DNA of 64,000 nt from Aeromonas rivipollensis (GTDB lineage: Bacteria; Pseudomonadota; Gammaproteobacteria; Enterobacterales; Aeromonadaceae). The stretch spans positions 1 through 64,000 of the forward strand of contig NZ_JAAILA010000002.1 in the NCBI RefSeq assembly GCF_010974825.1, in the 5' to 3' direction. Numbering within the stretch: the stretch's first letter is position 1; each line of letters starts with the position of its first letter. The translations under genes were made by a program, and so were the position numbers. A model generated the notes under the pieces. The model was not told where the DNA came from, did not search any database, and saw nothing but the letters and a program-made list of their open reading frames with translations. This document shows, piece after piece, positions 28,805 to 37,586 of this stretch.

Positions 28805-29563
28805 GTGAAGCAAACCCAACGACATCTGGAGATCCTGGACGTCCTGACAAGGCAGGGCTTTGTCTCGACCGACGATCTGGTGACCCATTTTGACGTCAGC
28901 CCCCAGACCATTCGCCGGGATTTGAACGATCTCGCCGAGCAGAACAAGATAAGGCGCCATCACGGCGGGGCCTCCCTGCATTCGAGTACCGTCAATACCG
29001 CCTACAGCGCCCGCAAGGTGATGCAGCTCAAGGAGAAGGAGCGTATCGCTCGCGAGGTGGCCGCCAACATTCCGGACGGCTCGTCGCTCTTCATCGACAT
29101 CGGCACCACCACAGAAGCCATAGCCCGCGCCCTGCTGGATCACCGGGAGCTGCGCGTGGTCACCAACAACCTCAACGTCGCCAGCATTCTCACCGCCAAG
29201 GATGACTTCACCGTCATCATCGCAGGTGGCGAGATCCGCAACCGGGATGGCGGCATAGTGGGGGAGGCGACCCGTGACTTCATCGGCCAGTTCCGCATGG
29301 ACTATGGCGTCATCGGCATCTCCGGCATCGACAACGACGGCTCATTGCTCGATTTCGACTACCACGAGGTGAAGATAGCCCAGGCCATCATAGCCCACTC
29401 CCGCCAGGTGTTTCTGGCCGCCGACCACACCAAGTTCGGCCGCAATGCCATGGTCAACCTCGGCAATCTCAACCAGATCCACGCCCTGTTCACGGATCAG
29501 GAGCCGCCGGAGAAGTTGATGCGACTGATGTCCCAGCATCAGATAGCCTGCCACATCTGCTGA
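28805..29563 (+). CDS. glpR: Glycerol-3-phosphate regulon repressor
   Basis: A 252-residue DeoR-family repressor. The HTH is RQGFVSTDDLVTHFDVSPQT followed by IRRDLNDLAEQ, the family signature, with RRHHGGA after it. The effector domain has DIGTTTEAIARAL and VVTNNLNVASIL. It is close to E. coli GlpR and its glp neighbours support that identity. It binds operators in glp promoters and is released by sn-glycerol-3-phosphate. The start is GTG at 28805, with AGCGGAG upstream. It has its own small transcription unit between the terminators after glpT and at 29589. Confidence 0.95.
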   Translation: MKQTQRHLEILDVLTRQGFVSTDDLVTHFDVSPQTIRRDLNDLAEQNKIRRHHGGASLHSSTVNTAYSARKVMQLKEKERIAREVAANIPDGSSLFIDIGTTTEAIARALLDHRELRVVTNNLNVASILTAKDDFTVIIAGGEIRNRDGGIVGEATRDFIGQFRMDYGVIGISGIDNDGSLLDFDYHEVKIAQAIIAHSRQVFLAADHTKFGRNAMVNLGNLNQIHALFTDQEPPEKLMRLMSQHQIACHIC

Positions 29564-29588
29564 GTCCCCCCACGCCGTATTAGCATCA

Positions 29589-29606
29589 GGCCGCCACCGG
29601 GCGGCC
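29589..29606 (+). terminator. Terminator of glpR
   Basis: GGCCGCC pairs with GGCGGCC around ACCG, followed by GCTTTCTTGTT. It lies 26 bases past the stop codon. Confidence 0.7.
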
Positions 29607-29932
29607 GCTTTCTTGTTGCCCTCTATTCACGTCTTGTCCCATGGCGGACGCCTTGCTCCTGCTGCCTTCCCCCTTTTGTCCCTGTGCTCTGCTGGTCGCT
29701 GCGCGGCTTGAGCTAAAAACAACGACTCTCTCCTCGTCCTGCGTGGTGTGTCTCTGTGCTGCTGGCCCTTTCAGAGTTGGGCCCTGTCGGCCTCGGGCTG
29801 CCGCGCCCGCATCCGCTGCGGCAGATTCGCCCTGGCAGCAGGGGCCATGGCAAGGCTCGGGGCGGCATCTTGTCACCGACCGGCAGCATTTTTAGCATTG
29901 TCAGAACAATCGCGATCACATTTCCCTCATAA

Positions 29933-29973
29933 AATGTTCGTTTATCATTTTTTCATGTTCTAATATGAGCGAA
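29933..29973. promoter_or_regulatory. GlpR-like operators upstream of glpD
   Basis: AATGTTCGTT (29933-29942) matches the half-site consensus at all ten positions. CATGTTCTAA plus TATGAGCGAA (29954-29973) matches the full palindrome at about 15 of 20. They are about 50-90 bases upstream of the glpD start. Confidence 0.6.
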
Positions 29974-30021
29974 ATCAAACATTGCCGGCATGGCGAACAC
30001 AAAATAAGAAAGTAGGTGAAC

Positions 30022-31509
30022 ATGAGCGAACATTATGATCTGGTCGTCGTCGGCGGCGGCATCAACGGGGTCGGCATTGCGGCGGATGCGGCGGGGCGGG
30101 GGCTGAAGGTGGCGCTGTTCGAGGCGCAGGATCTCGCCTCGGCCACCTCGTCCAACTCCAGCAAGCTGATCCACGGCGGCTTGCGCTATCTCGAACATTA
30201 CGAATTCAGGCTGGTGAAAGAGGCGCTGGCGGAGCGGGAAGTGCTGCTCGGCATGGCGCCGCACATCGCCCGTCCCATGCGCTTCCGTCTGCCGCACCGC
30301 CCGCACCTGCGCCCGGCCTGGATGATCCGTGCCGGCCTCTTCCTCTATGACAACCTGGCCAAGCGCGACAAGCTCAAGGGCAGCTGCGGCCTGCGCTTCC
30401 TGCCGCAAGATGGCCTCAAGAGCGGCATCAACAAGGGCTTCGAGTACTCGGACGCCTGGGTCGACGACGCCCGCCTGGTGGTGCTCAACGCCATGATGGC
30501 CCGGGACAAGGGCGCCGATGTGCAGACCCGCACCCGCTGCGTCAAGGCGGTGCGCGGATCCAAACACTGGACCCTGACTCTGGAGCGGGAAGGGGGCGAG
30601 CAGTTCAATGTCACCTGCCGTGGTCTGGTCAATGCGGCCGGTCCCTGGGTCAAGACCTTCTATGACGAGAGCCTGCACGAGAAATCCCCGCGCGGCATTC
30701 GCCTCATCAAGGGCAGCCACATCATAGTGCCGCGCATCCATGAGCGCGAAGAGGCCTACATCCTGCAAAACGAGGACAACCGCATCGTCTTCGTCATCCC
30801 CTACCAGCAGGACTACTCCCTCATCGGCACCACAGATGTGGAGCACCATGGCAGCCCGCGGGAGGCGAGGATCAGCGAGGCCGAGATCAATTACCTGTGC
30901 AAGGTGGTCAACGCCCACTTCACCCGCCAGATTGCGCCCTCCGAGGTCATCTGGACCTATGCCGGGGTGCGGCCGCTCTGCGATGACGAGTCCGACTCTC
31001 CCCAGGCGGTGACCCGCGACTACACCCTGGAGCTCTCCGGTGAATCCGACGGGGCGCCGCTCCTGTCCGTGTTTGGCGGCAAGCTCACCACCTATCGCAA
31101 GCTGGCCCAGGCCGCCTGCAACAAGCTCAAGCCCTGGTTCAGCCAGATGGGGGATGACTGGACCGCCAGCAGCCGTCTGCCCGGTGGCGAGTTCGACTGC
31201 TCCACCACAGAGCTGGCCCGCGCCTACCTGCTCGAATTCGACTGGCTGGATGAGCGCAGCGCCCGCCGCATCGCTGAGGCCTATGGCAGTCATGCACGTC
31301 TCTGGTTGCATGAGGAGCGGGGCCAGCACTTTGGTGCCGGGCTGTACGAGTCGGAAGTGCGCTATCTGATCAGCCGTGAGTGGGCCCATTCGATGGAAGA
31401 CATACTGTGGCGCCGCAGCAAGCTGGGGCTGCGCCTCTGTGATGCCGAGCAGCAGCAACTGCACGCCTGGCTGGAGCAACACCATCACGCCTTGCCCAAG
31501 GCAAGCTGA
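30022..31509 (+). CDS. glpD: Aerobic glycerol-3-phosphate dehydrogenase
   Basis: A 495-residue FAD-dependent membrane-associated enzyme oxidising sn-glycerol-3-phosphate to DHAP, with electrons passed to ubiquinone. The FAD-binding motif DLVVVGGGINGVGIAADAAG opens the protein. SSNSSKLIHGGLRYLEHYEF and LIKGSHIIVPRI are family blocks. Its C-terminal ~110-residue domain follows VFGGKLTTYRKLAQAACNKL. The ATG at 30022 follows AGTAGGTG; an in-frame GTG two codons upstream is possible. The enzyme is shared by the glycerol and glycerophosphodiester routes encoded around it. Confidence 0.97.
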   Translation: MSEHYDLVVVGGGINGVGIAADAAGRGLKVALFEAQDLASATSSNSSKLIHGGLRYLEHYEFRLVKEALAEREVLLGMAPHIARPMRFRLPHRPHLRPAWMIRAGLFLYDNLAKRDKLKGSCGLRFLPQDGLKSGINKGFEYSDAWVDDARLVVLNAMMARDKGADVQTRTRCVKAVRGSKHWTLTLEREGGEQFNVTCRGLVNAAGPWVKTFYDESLHEKSPRGIRLIKGSHIIVPRIHEREEAYILQNEDNRIVFVIPYQQDYSLIGTTDVEHHGSPREARISEAEINYLCKVVNAHFTRQIAPSEVIWTYAGVRPLCDDESDSPQAVTRDYTLELSGESDGAPLLSVFGGKLTTYRKLAQAACNKLKPWFSQMGDDWTASSRLPGGEFDCSTTELARAYLLEFDWLDERSARRIAEAYGSHARLWLHEERGQHFGAGLYESEVRYLISREWAHSMEDILWRRSKLGLRLCDAEQQQLHAWLEQHHHALPKAS

Positions 31510-31609
31510 TGACAAGGCGGGCGGCGCTGGCCGCCCGCCGTTTAACTGCAATAAACCTCTGCTATAACAACTACCTACATCCAATAAACAATAACAAAGA
31601 GCCGTTTTT

Positions 31610-32689
31610 ATGAAACAACCTCACCTCTCCCTGGTGGCCCTTGGCCTCGGGGTTGCCCTCGCATTGCCCGCCCTGGCCGCCGATGACGGCAAGATAGTGA
31701 TCGCCCACCGTGGCGCCTCCGGCTATCTGCCCGAGCACACTCTGGAATCCAAGGCGCTGGCCTATGGCATGGGGGCCGACTATCTGGAGCAGGATCTGGT
31801 GATGACCAGGGATGACCAGCTGGTTGTGATGCACGATCACTTCCTCGACGGCATCACGGACGTGGCGACGCGCTTCCCCGGCCGCGCCCGTGCGGACGGT
31901 CGCTACTACGTGGTGGACTTCACCCTGGCCGAGGTGCGCTCCCTGCGCATGACGGAGCCCTTCCAGCTGGTGGAGGGCAAGCAGGTGCCCGTCTATCCGG
32001 CCCGCTTCCCGCTCTGGAAGTCCGATTTCAAGATCCACACCTTCCAGGAAGAGATAGAGATGATCCAGGGGCTCAACAAGAGCACCGGCAACAACATCGG
32101 CATCTACCCGGAGATCAAGGCCCCCTGGCTGTTCCGCCACGAGGGCAAGGACATTTCGAAAGCCGTGCTTACCGTGCTCAAGGAGTACGGCTACACCGGC
32201 AAGGACGACAAAGTCTATCTGCAGAGCTTCGATGTGGATGAGCTCAAGCGCATCAACGGCGAGCTGATGCCGGCGCTGGGCATGGACCTGAAGCTGGTGC
32301 AGCTGATGGCCGAGACCGACTGGAACGAGACCATGGTCTACGACACCAAGGGCAAGGCGACCCCCTACAGCTATGACTGGATGTTCAAGCCGGGGGCTAT
32401 GAAGACCATAGCCGCTTACGCCGACGGCATAGGCCCCTGGAAGCCGATGATAGTCACCGAGCCGGGCACGCTCGGCAAGCCGGTGTTCACCACCATGGTC
32501 AAGGAGGCCCACGCCGCCGGTCTCAAGGTGCATCCTTATACCTTCCGCCAGGATCAGGGGCAGATCCCGGCCTATGCCAAAGACTTCACCGACCTGCTCA
32601 ACATCTTCCTCTATCAGGCGGATGTGGACGGGGTGTTCAGCGACTTCCCGGACAAGGCGGTGGAGGTCATCAAGGCCCACGGCAAATAA
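31610..32689 (+). CDS. glpQ: Periplasmic glycerophosphodiester phosphodiesterase
   Basis: A 359-residue exported enzyme hydrolysing glycerophosphodiesters to glycerol-3-phosphate plus alcohol. A signal peptide covers about residues 1-23 (SLVALGLGVALALPALA, then ADDGK). The GDPD catalytic motifs are IAHRGASGYLPEHTLES (His-Arg, Glu) and LEQDLVMTRDDQLVVMHDHFLD; EIKAPWLFRHEG and KVHPYTFRQD complete the barrel. The GlpQ type is periplasmic, in contrast to cytoplasmic UgpQ. It lies 100 bases after glpD, so it may share a transcript or have its own promoter. Closed by a strong terminator. Confidence 0.96.
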   Translation: MKQPHLSLVALGLGVALALPALAADDGKIVIAHRGASGYLPEHTLESKALAYGMGADYLEQDLVMTRDDQLVVMHDHFLDGITDVATRFPGRARADGRYYVVDFTLAEVRSLRMTEPFQLVEGKQVPVYPARFPLWKSDFKIHTFQEEIEMIQGLNKSTGNNIGIYPEIKAPWLFRHEGKDISKAVLTVLKEYGYTGKDDKVYLQSFDVDELKRINGELMPALGMDLKLVQLMAETDWNETMVYDTKGKATPYSYDWMFKPGAMKTIAAYADGIGPWKPMIVTEPGTLGKPVFTTMVKEAHAAGLKVHPYTFRQDQGQIPAYAKDFTDLLNIFLYQADVDGVFSDFPDKAVEVIKAHGK

Positions 32690-32714
32690 TAAAAGAAGAG
32701 CAACACGGGAACGC

Positions 32715-32741
32715 AAGCGGGGCCAGGTGCCCCGCTTTTTT
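32715..32741 (+). terminator. Terminator of glpQ
   Basis: AAGCGGGGC pairs with GCCCCGCTT around CAGGT, followed by TTTTTA. Confidence 0.9.
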
Positions 32742-32780
32742 ATGGCGGCAGGCCAGCCCCGGGAGTGATGAGATATAGGG

Positions 32781-32798
32781 TGTAATTATTTGTTTACG
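32781..32798. promoter_or_regulatory. TyrR box (distal)
   Basis: TGTAATTATTTGTTTACG matches the TyrR consensus TGTAAA-N6-TTTACA at 10 of 12 defined positions. Confidence 0.6.
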
Positions 32799-32960
32799 AT
32801 TTTCGTGGTGCAGGGGAGCTTTTTCACGCTACTTTCTGGCTGTTTTGGTCACGGGAGTGGTCATTAATCCATCTGTTGATGCAGTAAACCGCTAGTTTCA
32901 CTTGATTGTTTGTTTTTCCTTGGTAAGGTGAGGGCGGTTGCGTAACAAAGCGCTGACTTG

Positions 32961-32978
32961 TGTAAACAAATAAATACA
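32961..32978. promoter_or_regulatory. TyrR box (proximal to aroF)
   Basis: TGTAAACAAATAAATACA matches TGTAAA-N6-TTTACA at 10 of 12 defined positions. It is 42 bases before the aroF ATG, where it could overlap the promoter and repress it. Confidence 0.6.
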
Positions 32979-33020
32979 CCTTGGCGCAATTGGCTTAAAT
33001 ACAGTAGAGAGAATGAGAAA

Positions 33021-34094
33021 ATGCAAAGAGACCCCCTGAACAACATCCATATCCAGTCCGAACAAGTGATGATCACGCCTGCCCAGCTCAAGGAGAAGTT
33101 ACCCATCTCCGACAAGGCGCTGGCATTCGTGCAAGGGGCCCGCAATACCATAGCCGACATCATCCACCGTCGGGATCACCGCCTGCTGGTGATCTGTGGA
33201 CCCTGCTCCATTCACGACATGGACGCCGCCAAAGAGTACGCAACCAGACTCAAAGCGCTGCATGATGCCTACCAGGACTCTCTCTACATTGTCATGCGGG
33301 TCTACTTTGAGAAGCCACGCACCACTGTCGGCTGGAAGGGCTTTATCAACGACCCGAATCTCGACGGCACCTTCGACGTTGAGTTGGGGCTGCACCGCGC
33401 CCGCGAGCTGCTCTGCTGGCTGGCGGAGCTGGAATTGCCGCTCGCGACCGAGGCGCTCGACCCCATCAGCCCCCAATACCTGGCTGAGCTCTTCTCCTGG
33501 TCGGCCATCGGCGCCCGTACTACAGAATCCCAGACCCACAGGGAGATGGCGTCCGGCCTCTCCATGCCGGTCGGCTTCAAGAACGGTACCGACGGCAACC
33601 TGGGGACCGCCATCAACGCACTGCAGGCGGCCTCCAGCCCCCACGCCTTCATGGGGATCAACCAGCAGGGTCAGGTCGCGCTGCTGCAGACCCAGGGCAA
33701 CCCGGATGGCCACGTGATCCTGCGCGGTGGCAAGCACCCGAACTACGATTCGGTCAATGTGTCGCTGGCGGAAGAGGCGCTGGAAAAGGCGGGCCTGCTG
33801 CCCGGTCTGGTGGTGGATTGCAGCCACGGCAACTCCAGCAAGGATCACCGTTTGCAGCCCAAGGTGGCGGACAACGTCATCCACCAGATCCAGGAGGGCA
33901 ACCGCTCCGTCATAGGGGTGATGCTCGAATCCAACCTGTTCGAGGGCAACCAGTCCAGCGAGCAGCCCAAGGAGCAGATGCGCTACGGCGTCTCCATCAC
34001 CGATGCCTGCATCGACTGGGAGACCACGGCAACCCTGCTGGCCCGCTGCCACAGCCAGCTGGCGGCGCCGCTCAAGAGCAGAACCGCGCTGTAA
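33021..34094 (+). CDS. aroF: DAHP synthase, probably the tyrosine-regulated isozyme
   Basis: A 357-residue class I 3-deoxy-7-phosphoheptulonate synthase that condenses PEP and erythrose-4-phosphate, the first step of the shikimate pathway. Blocks seen: LLVICGPCSIHDMDAAKEYA (metal Cys), MRVYFEKPRTTVGWKGFIND, EALDPISPQYLAELFSWSAI, GARTTESQTHREMASGLSMP, and VVDCSHGNSSKDH. The link to tyrA and the TyrR boxes supports AroF rather than AroG or AroH; the isozyme call is inference from context. The ATG at 33021 has AGAGAGAATGAG upstream. Confidence 0.92.
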   Translation: MQRDPLNNIHIQSEQVMITPAQLKEKLPISDKALAFVQGARNTIADIIHRRDHRLLVICGPCSIHDMDAAKEYATRLKALHDAYQDSLYIVMRVYFEKPRTTVGWKGFINDPNLDGTFDVELGLHRARELLCWLAELELPLATEALDPISPQYLAELFSWSAIGARTTESQTHREMASGLSMPVGFKNGTDGNLGTAINALQAASSPHAFMGINQQGQVALLQTQGNPDGHVILRGGKHPNYDSVNVSLAEEALEKAGLLPGLVVDCSHGNSSKDHRLQPKVADNVIHQIQEGNRSVIGVMLESNLFEGNQSSEQPKEQMRYGVSITDACIDWETTATLLARCHSQLAAPLKSRTAL

Positions 34095-34130
34095 GTCGTG
34101 GTATCTTGTCGTAACTGATTGAACCATAGA

Positions 34131-34156
34131 GGTATCACTGCCCACGCAGTGATACC
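34131..34156 (+). other. Perfect hairpin between aroF and tyrA
   Basis: GGTATCACTGC pairs with GCAGTGATACC over 11 bp around CCAC, 37 bases past aroF. The downstream T content is weak (TTGTTGCC), so it may be a partial terminator or an mRNA-stability element inside the operon. Confidence 0.7.
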
Positions 34157-34212
34157 TTGTTGCCTCTTGAATCACAGGGCGCCGCCGCCTGCGGCGCCGG
34201 CAGGGACTGGAT

Positions 34213-35352
34213 ATGGCTGAAGAGTTGAATGCCCTCAGGGACAAGATAGATGTGGTGGACAAGCAGCTGATCGATCTGCTGGCCGCCCGTCTGGCCCTGG
34301 TGGGGGAAGTGGGTGAAGTGAAGAGCCGCCACGGCCTGCCCATCTATGCGCCGGACAGGGAGGCGAGCATGCTGGCACGCCGCCGCGCCGAGGCCGAACT
34401 GCTGGGGGTGCCCGGCGATCTCATCGAAGATGTGTTGCGCCGGGTGATGCGCGAGTCCTACATCCTCGAATCGGCCAGCGAAAAAGAGAACCACTTCAAG
34501 TGCATGAAGCCGGATCTTGGCAAGGTGGTCATCATCGGCGGCCAGGGCCAGCTTGGCCGCTTGTTCGGCCAGATGTTCGGCCTCTCCGGCTACCGGGTCG
34601 AGACCCTGGAGCAGGGTGACTGGCCGCGCTCTGACGAGATCCTGGCCGATGCGGGTCTGGTGATGGTGGCGGTGCCCATCGACATCACCTGCCAGATCAT
34701 CGACCGGCTCGGCAAGCTGCCAGCGGATTGCCTGCTGGTGGACGTTACCAGCGTGAAGGCGGCGCCGCTCGAGCATATGCTGGCGGTGCACAAAGGCCCG
34801 GTATTGGGGCTGCACCCCATGTTCGGCCCGGATGTGGCGAGCCTCGCCAAGCAGGTGATCGTCTGCTGCCAGGGCCGTGACCCTGCCGCCAGCCAGTGGC
34901 TGCTGGACCAGATGACCATCTGGGGCGCACGGCTGCAGCAGGTGGAAGCCAAGGCCCACGACGAGGCCATGACCCTCATCCAGGCGCTGCGCCACTTCGC
35001 CACCTTTGCCTACGGCTGGCACCTCTCCCGGGAGCAGGCCAACATCGACCGTCTGCTGGCGTTGAGTTCCCCCATCTACCGGCTGGAGCTCGCCATGGTA
35101 GGGCGGCTGTTTGCCCAGGATCCCCACCTCTATGCCGACATCATATTGTCATCACCGCAGAACCTGGCGATGATCCGCCGCTACTACCAAAACTTCGGCG
35201 AGGCGCTGGGGTTGCTGGAGCGGGGGGACAGAGCCGGCTTCATCGAGGCCTTCTCGCAAGTATCCAGCTTCTTCGGCGAACATGCCGACGAGTTCCTGCG
35301 CGAGAGCCGCACCCTGCTGGCCCAGGCCAATGATCGTCGTCACCACGGCTGA
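34213..35352 (+). CDS. tyrA: Bifunctional chorismate mutase / prephenate dehydrogenase
   Basis: A 379-residue T-protein. The N-terminal ~90 residues are an AroQ-type chorismate mutase ([57 protein letters not shown]). From about residue 100 a Rossmann prephenate dehydrogenase follows ([53 protein letters not shown]). It converts chorismate to 4-hydroxyphenylpyruvate for tyrosine. The ATG at 34213 has CAGGGACTGGAT upstream (weak). It follows aroF by 118 bases as in E. coli aroF-tyrA. Confidence 0.97.
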   Translation: MAEELNALRDKIDVVDKQLIDLLAARLALVGEVGEVKSRHGLPIYAPDREASMLARRRAEAELLGVPGDLIEDVLRRVMRESYILESASEKENHFKCMKPDLGKVVIIGGQGQLGRLFGQMFGLSGYRVETLEQGDWPRSDEILADAGLVMVAVPIDITCQIIDRLGKLPADCLLVDVTSVKAAPLEHMLAVHKGPVLGLHPMFGPDVASLAKQVIVCCQGRDPAASQWLLDQMTIWGARLQQVEAKAHDEAMTLIQALRHFATFAYGWHLSREQANIDRLLALSSPIYRLELAMVGRLFAQDPHLYADIILSSPQNLAMIRRYYQNFGEALGLLERGDRAGFIEAFSQVSSFFGEHADEFLRESRTLLAQANDRRHHG

Positions 35353-35369
35353 TGGCACGCATCCATAAC

Positions 35370-35391
35370 AAAGGGGCCGCTTGGCCCCTTT
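35370..35391. terminator. Bidirectional terminator between tyrA and hdfR
   Basis: AAAGGGGCC pairs with GGCCCCTTT around GCTT, with TTTTTT continuing on the plus strand. It lies between the two convergent operons. Confidence 0.9.
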
Positions 35392-35419
35392 TTTTCATGC
35401 TGATCAGGCTGAAGCCCGG

Positions 35420-36295
35420 CTACTCGGCGGATGGCAGCCGCAGATCGGCGCCATCCCAACCCAGCGGCAGGGTGAGCAGCTGATCGATCAGCTCCCGGCG
35501 ATCGGATTTCTCCAGATAGGCGAGGTAGAGCGGGCGGCTCAGCGCCTGCCCCCCTTCCACCAGGTGAAGTTGTCCCTGCTCCAGGAAGGGGCTCACCATG
35601 CGCCGCGGCAGATAGGCGGCGCCCCCATTGGCCAGCACGAACTGCAGCGCCATGCTGGCTGAGCTCGAATGCAGCACAGGGGTCTTCTGCAGGCTCTGCA
35701 ACCGGCTCGATGGCGGCTCGAAACTGGTGCCCCAGTCGAGGTGAATATGGGGCATCTGCATCAGGCTGTCGGCATTGGCGGCCGGCTCCCGGCTCACCAG
35801 CTCGAATACCAGCTCGCCTATGGGGTGCAGGGCTATCTCGTCTATCTTGGTCGGCTCCGAGAGCAGGGCGAGATCGAGGGAGCGCTCCAGCAACTGGCGG
35901 CACAGGTGCTCGCGGGAGGCGGTCTCGAGCCGCACCGCGAGGCCGGGGGCCAGCGCATAGACATGGTTGAGCCAGTCGTTGAAGTCGAGCTCCCAGAACA
36001 CCGCGGGCGCGCCTATGGCGAGCTGCTGACTGAAACCGGGGGAGAGGGCCACGTCCTGCTTGGCGCGGCCTAGCGTGTGCAAGATGGCGTCTGCATAGGG
36101 CAGCAGACGCTCACCGGAGGCGGTCAGACGGATGTTGTTGCGATGGCGGGCAAACAGGCTGACCCCGAGTTGTTGCTCGAGCTGGCGGATCCGAAAGCTC
36201 ACCGCCGATTGGGTCAGGTAGAGATTCTCGGCAGCCCGGCCAAAGTGCCGGGTCTTGCTGACCTCGATGAAGGTCCGAAGCAGCTCGGTATCCAT
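35420..36295 (-). CDS. hdfR: HdfR-like LysR regulator
   Basis: A 291-residue LysR-type regulator whose N-terminal ~75 residues are almost the same as E. coli HdfR: MDTELLRTFIEVSKTRHFGR, AAENLYLTQSAVSFRIRQLE, QQLGVSLFARHRNNIRLTAS. The effector half is more diverged. HdfR represses flhDC and affects other genes in E. coli (knowledge of the ortholog). Its ATG shares its first base with the maoP stop codon (TAATG), so it is translationally coupled to maoP. In E. coli the same two genes are neighbours but, as I recall, divergent. Confidence 0.9.
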   Translation of the reverse strand: MDTELLRTFIEVSKTRHFGRAAENLYLTQSAVSFRIRQLEQQLGVSLFARHRNNIRLTASGERLLPYADAILHTLGRAKQDVALSPGFSQQLAIGAPAVFWELDFNDWLNHVYALAPGLAVRLETASREHLCRQLLERSLDLALLSEPTKIDEIALHPIGELVFELVSREPAANADSLMQMPHIHLDWGTSFEPPSSRLQSLQKTPVLHSSSASMALQFVLANGGAAYLPRRMVSPFLEQGQLHLVEGGQALSRPLYLAYLEKSDRRELIDQLLTLPLGWDGADLRLPSAE

Positions 36296-36654
36296 TAATC
36301 GAGGGACTCGTCGCTGCCACCACCGCCGCCACCTTCAAAGCTGCCGCCCGTGTCCTCATTGGCGCCACCCGCGACTGTGCACAGACGGTGCACCCGCTTG
36401 GGACCAATCACCTTCAGGTACTTGAACCATACCTTGGCGTGGGGGTTGCTGCCGGCTGCGCCAGACTTGACCTGCTCGATGAAGGCAGTTTCTACGTCAT
36501 CGCGTGGGGCCAGGTTGCCCTGATAGAGAGCCAGCATCACAGTGCCATATTTTTCCAGACTGTCCGCTTCGGCCACGGTGAATTCGCCACTGCGACGCAG
36601 GCCACGGGGAAAATGTTTGAAGTCGTTGAAACGCTTGTCTGATTCGAAGCTCAT
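36295..36654 (-). CDS. maoP: MaoP-like DUF413 protein
   Basis: A 119-residue DUF413 protein like E. coli MaoP/YifE: KRFNDFKHFPRGLRRSGEFT, VAEADSLEKYGTVMLALYQG, then AKVWFKYLKVIGPKRVHRLC. In E. coli MaoP works with the DNA site maoS to organise the Ori macrodomain. The C-terminus carries a Gly-rich, acidic low-complexity tail (SFEGGGGGGSDESLD). The ATG at 36654 has AACAAGAGCACT upstream; an upstream in-frame ATG at 36699 is weaker. Co-transcribed with hdfR through a one-base overlap. Confidence 0.88.
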   Translation of the reverse strand: MSFESDKRFNDFKHFPRGLRRSGEFTVAEADSLEKYGTVMLALYQGNLAPRDDVETAFIEQVKSGAAGSNPHAKVWFKYLKVIGPKRVHRLCTVAGGANEDTGGSFEGGGGGGSDESLD

Positions 36655-36881
36655 AGTGCTCTTGTTCTGGTTAGTTTGACCTTTGCGGGCAAGTATCATC
36701 AGGCCGTCGCAGAGTGCAAAATCAATTTTCTTACTATGTTAATAAATATCTTTTATCGAACAGCCTTTGTCTCATCCCGAGGGTGAATTTTGCGGTCAGC
36801 TGCACAAAAAGCCTGAAAAATAGTGGAGTTATGTCAGGTTTTGTACAGTTGCACCCGCTCTCTGCGGGGTGGAAACAATAA

Positions 36882-36909
36882 AATAAAGGCGCCATGCGGC
36901 GCCTTTATT
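36882..36909 (-). terminator. Terminator of the ecotin gene
   Basis: AATAAAGGCGCC pairs with GGCGCCTTTATT over 12 bp around ATGC. It lies 36 bases past the ecotin stop codon; the minus strand continues TTATTGTTTCC. Confidence 0.8.
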
Positions 36910-36945
36910 GTGTTCATGAATTGGCTGAACCTGAGCGTTGGACAC

Positions 36946-37428
36946 TCATTCAATCATGGCTGGCTGGGCCAGGTTGTCGGCACGCCACAGACGGTAGCGC
37001 ACTTCATACTCCTGCGGCACATAGATGACGAACGGCAGCTTGGAGTTGTAGTTCACGAAGAAGCCCTGACCATAGATCTGGACGAAGCTCTCTTTCTTCT
37101 GGCCATCCGGGCAGGCCATCAGGGTGCTGACGGGACCCGAGACCTGGCCCAGAGTCAGGTAGTTGTAGCCCCAGCCCTTGACGCTGTGCTGTTCCAGGTT
37201 GCCGGCGAAGCGTGGCAGGTTGCAGTCCACCAGCATCTTCTTGCCCACTTGCAGCTCGACCATCATGTCGGCTTCGTTTTCGACTTCCGGCAGGCGGATC
37301 ACGACACGTTCCTGGTTCACTTCGGCGGCAGGGAACATGCTGATATCAAATTTTTTCGGTTCGGCGGCGAAGGCATGGCCGCCCAGTAACAAGGCGCCCA
37401 GCAGGCTAAAACGCAATACGGTTTTCAT
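36946..37428 (-). CDS. eco: Ecotin, periplasmic serine protease inhibitor
   Basis: A 160-residue ecotin. The signal peptide covers about residues 1-21 (VLRFSLLGALLLGGHAFA, then AEPKK). The mature chain has MLVDCNLPRFAGNLEQHSVK, GWGYNYLTLGQVSGPVSTLM, ACPDG, and NSKLPFVIYVPQEYEVRYRL, aligned with E. coli ecotin, which inhibits trypsin, chymotrypsin and elastase as a dimer. The reactive loop reads VSTLMACPDG, so the P1 residue, Met84 in E. coli, is Leu here. The ATG at 37428 has GAGGTACAG upstream. It lies just downstream of the metalloprotease locus, separated by a hairpin. Confidence 0.93.
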   Translation of the reverse strand: MKTVLRFSLLGALLLGGHAFAAEPKKFDISMFPAAEVNQERVVIRLPEVENEADMMVELQVGKKMLVDCNLPRFAGNLEQHSVKGWGYNYLTLGQVSGPVSTLMACPDGQKKESFVQIYGQGFFVNYNSKLPFVIYVPQEYEVRYRLWRADNLAQPAMIE

Positions 37429-37586
37429 CTGTACCTCATGGGATTGGTTCAACGCCGCTAGACTAACCGCTCTGCCCGTTTCACGCCAGCGCTCCGGCGC
37501 GCAAAACCTGCCTGAACCGGCACAGGGTGACGTAATTTGATGCTTTTTTGACGCCTTCCACCACAAAGGGGCCATTCGGGAGTAAA

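Larger units (their letters stand above)
29564..30021. other. glpR-glpD intergenic region
   Basis: About 458 bases. It starts with the glpR terminator (29589-29606), continues with GC-rich sequence carrying unsupported short frames, and ends in an AT-rich glpD promoter region with two GlpR-like sites (29933-29942, 29954-29973). Confidence 0.6.
32742..33020. promoter_or_regulatory. aroF-tyrA promoter and leader region
   Basis: About 280 AT-rich bases between the glpQ terminator and aroF. It contains two TyrR-box-like sequences (32781-32798, 32961-32978) spaced 180 bp apart. No gene is supported. Confidence 0.6.

Noticed and set aside
29641-29895. 84-codon frame between glpR and glpD
   Set aside because: Cys/Ala-rich composition, no ribosome site, no family.
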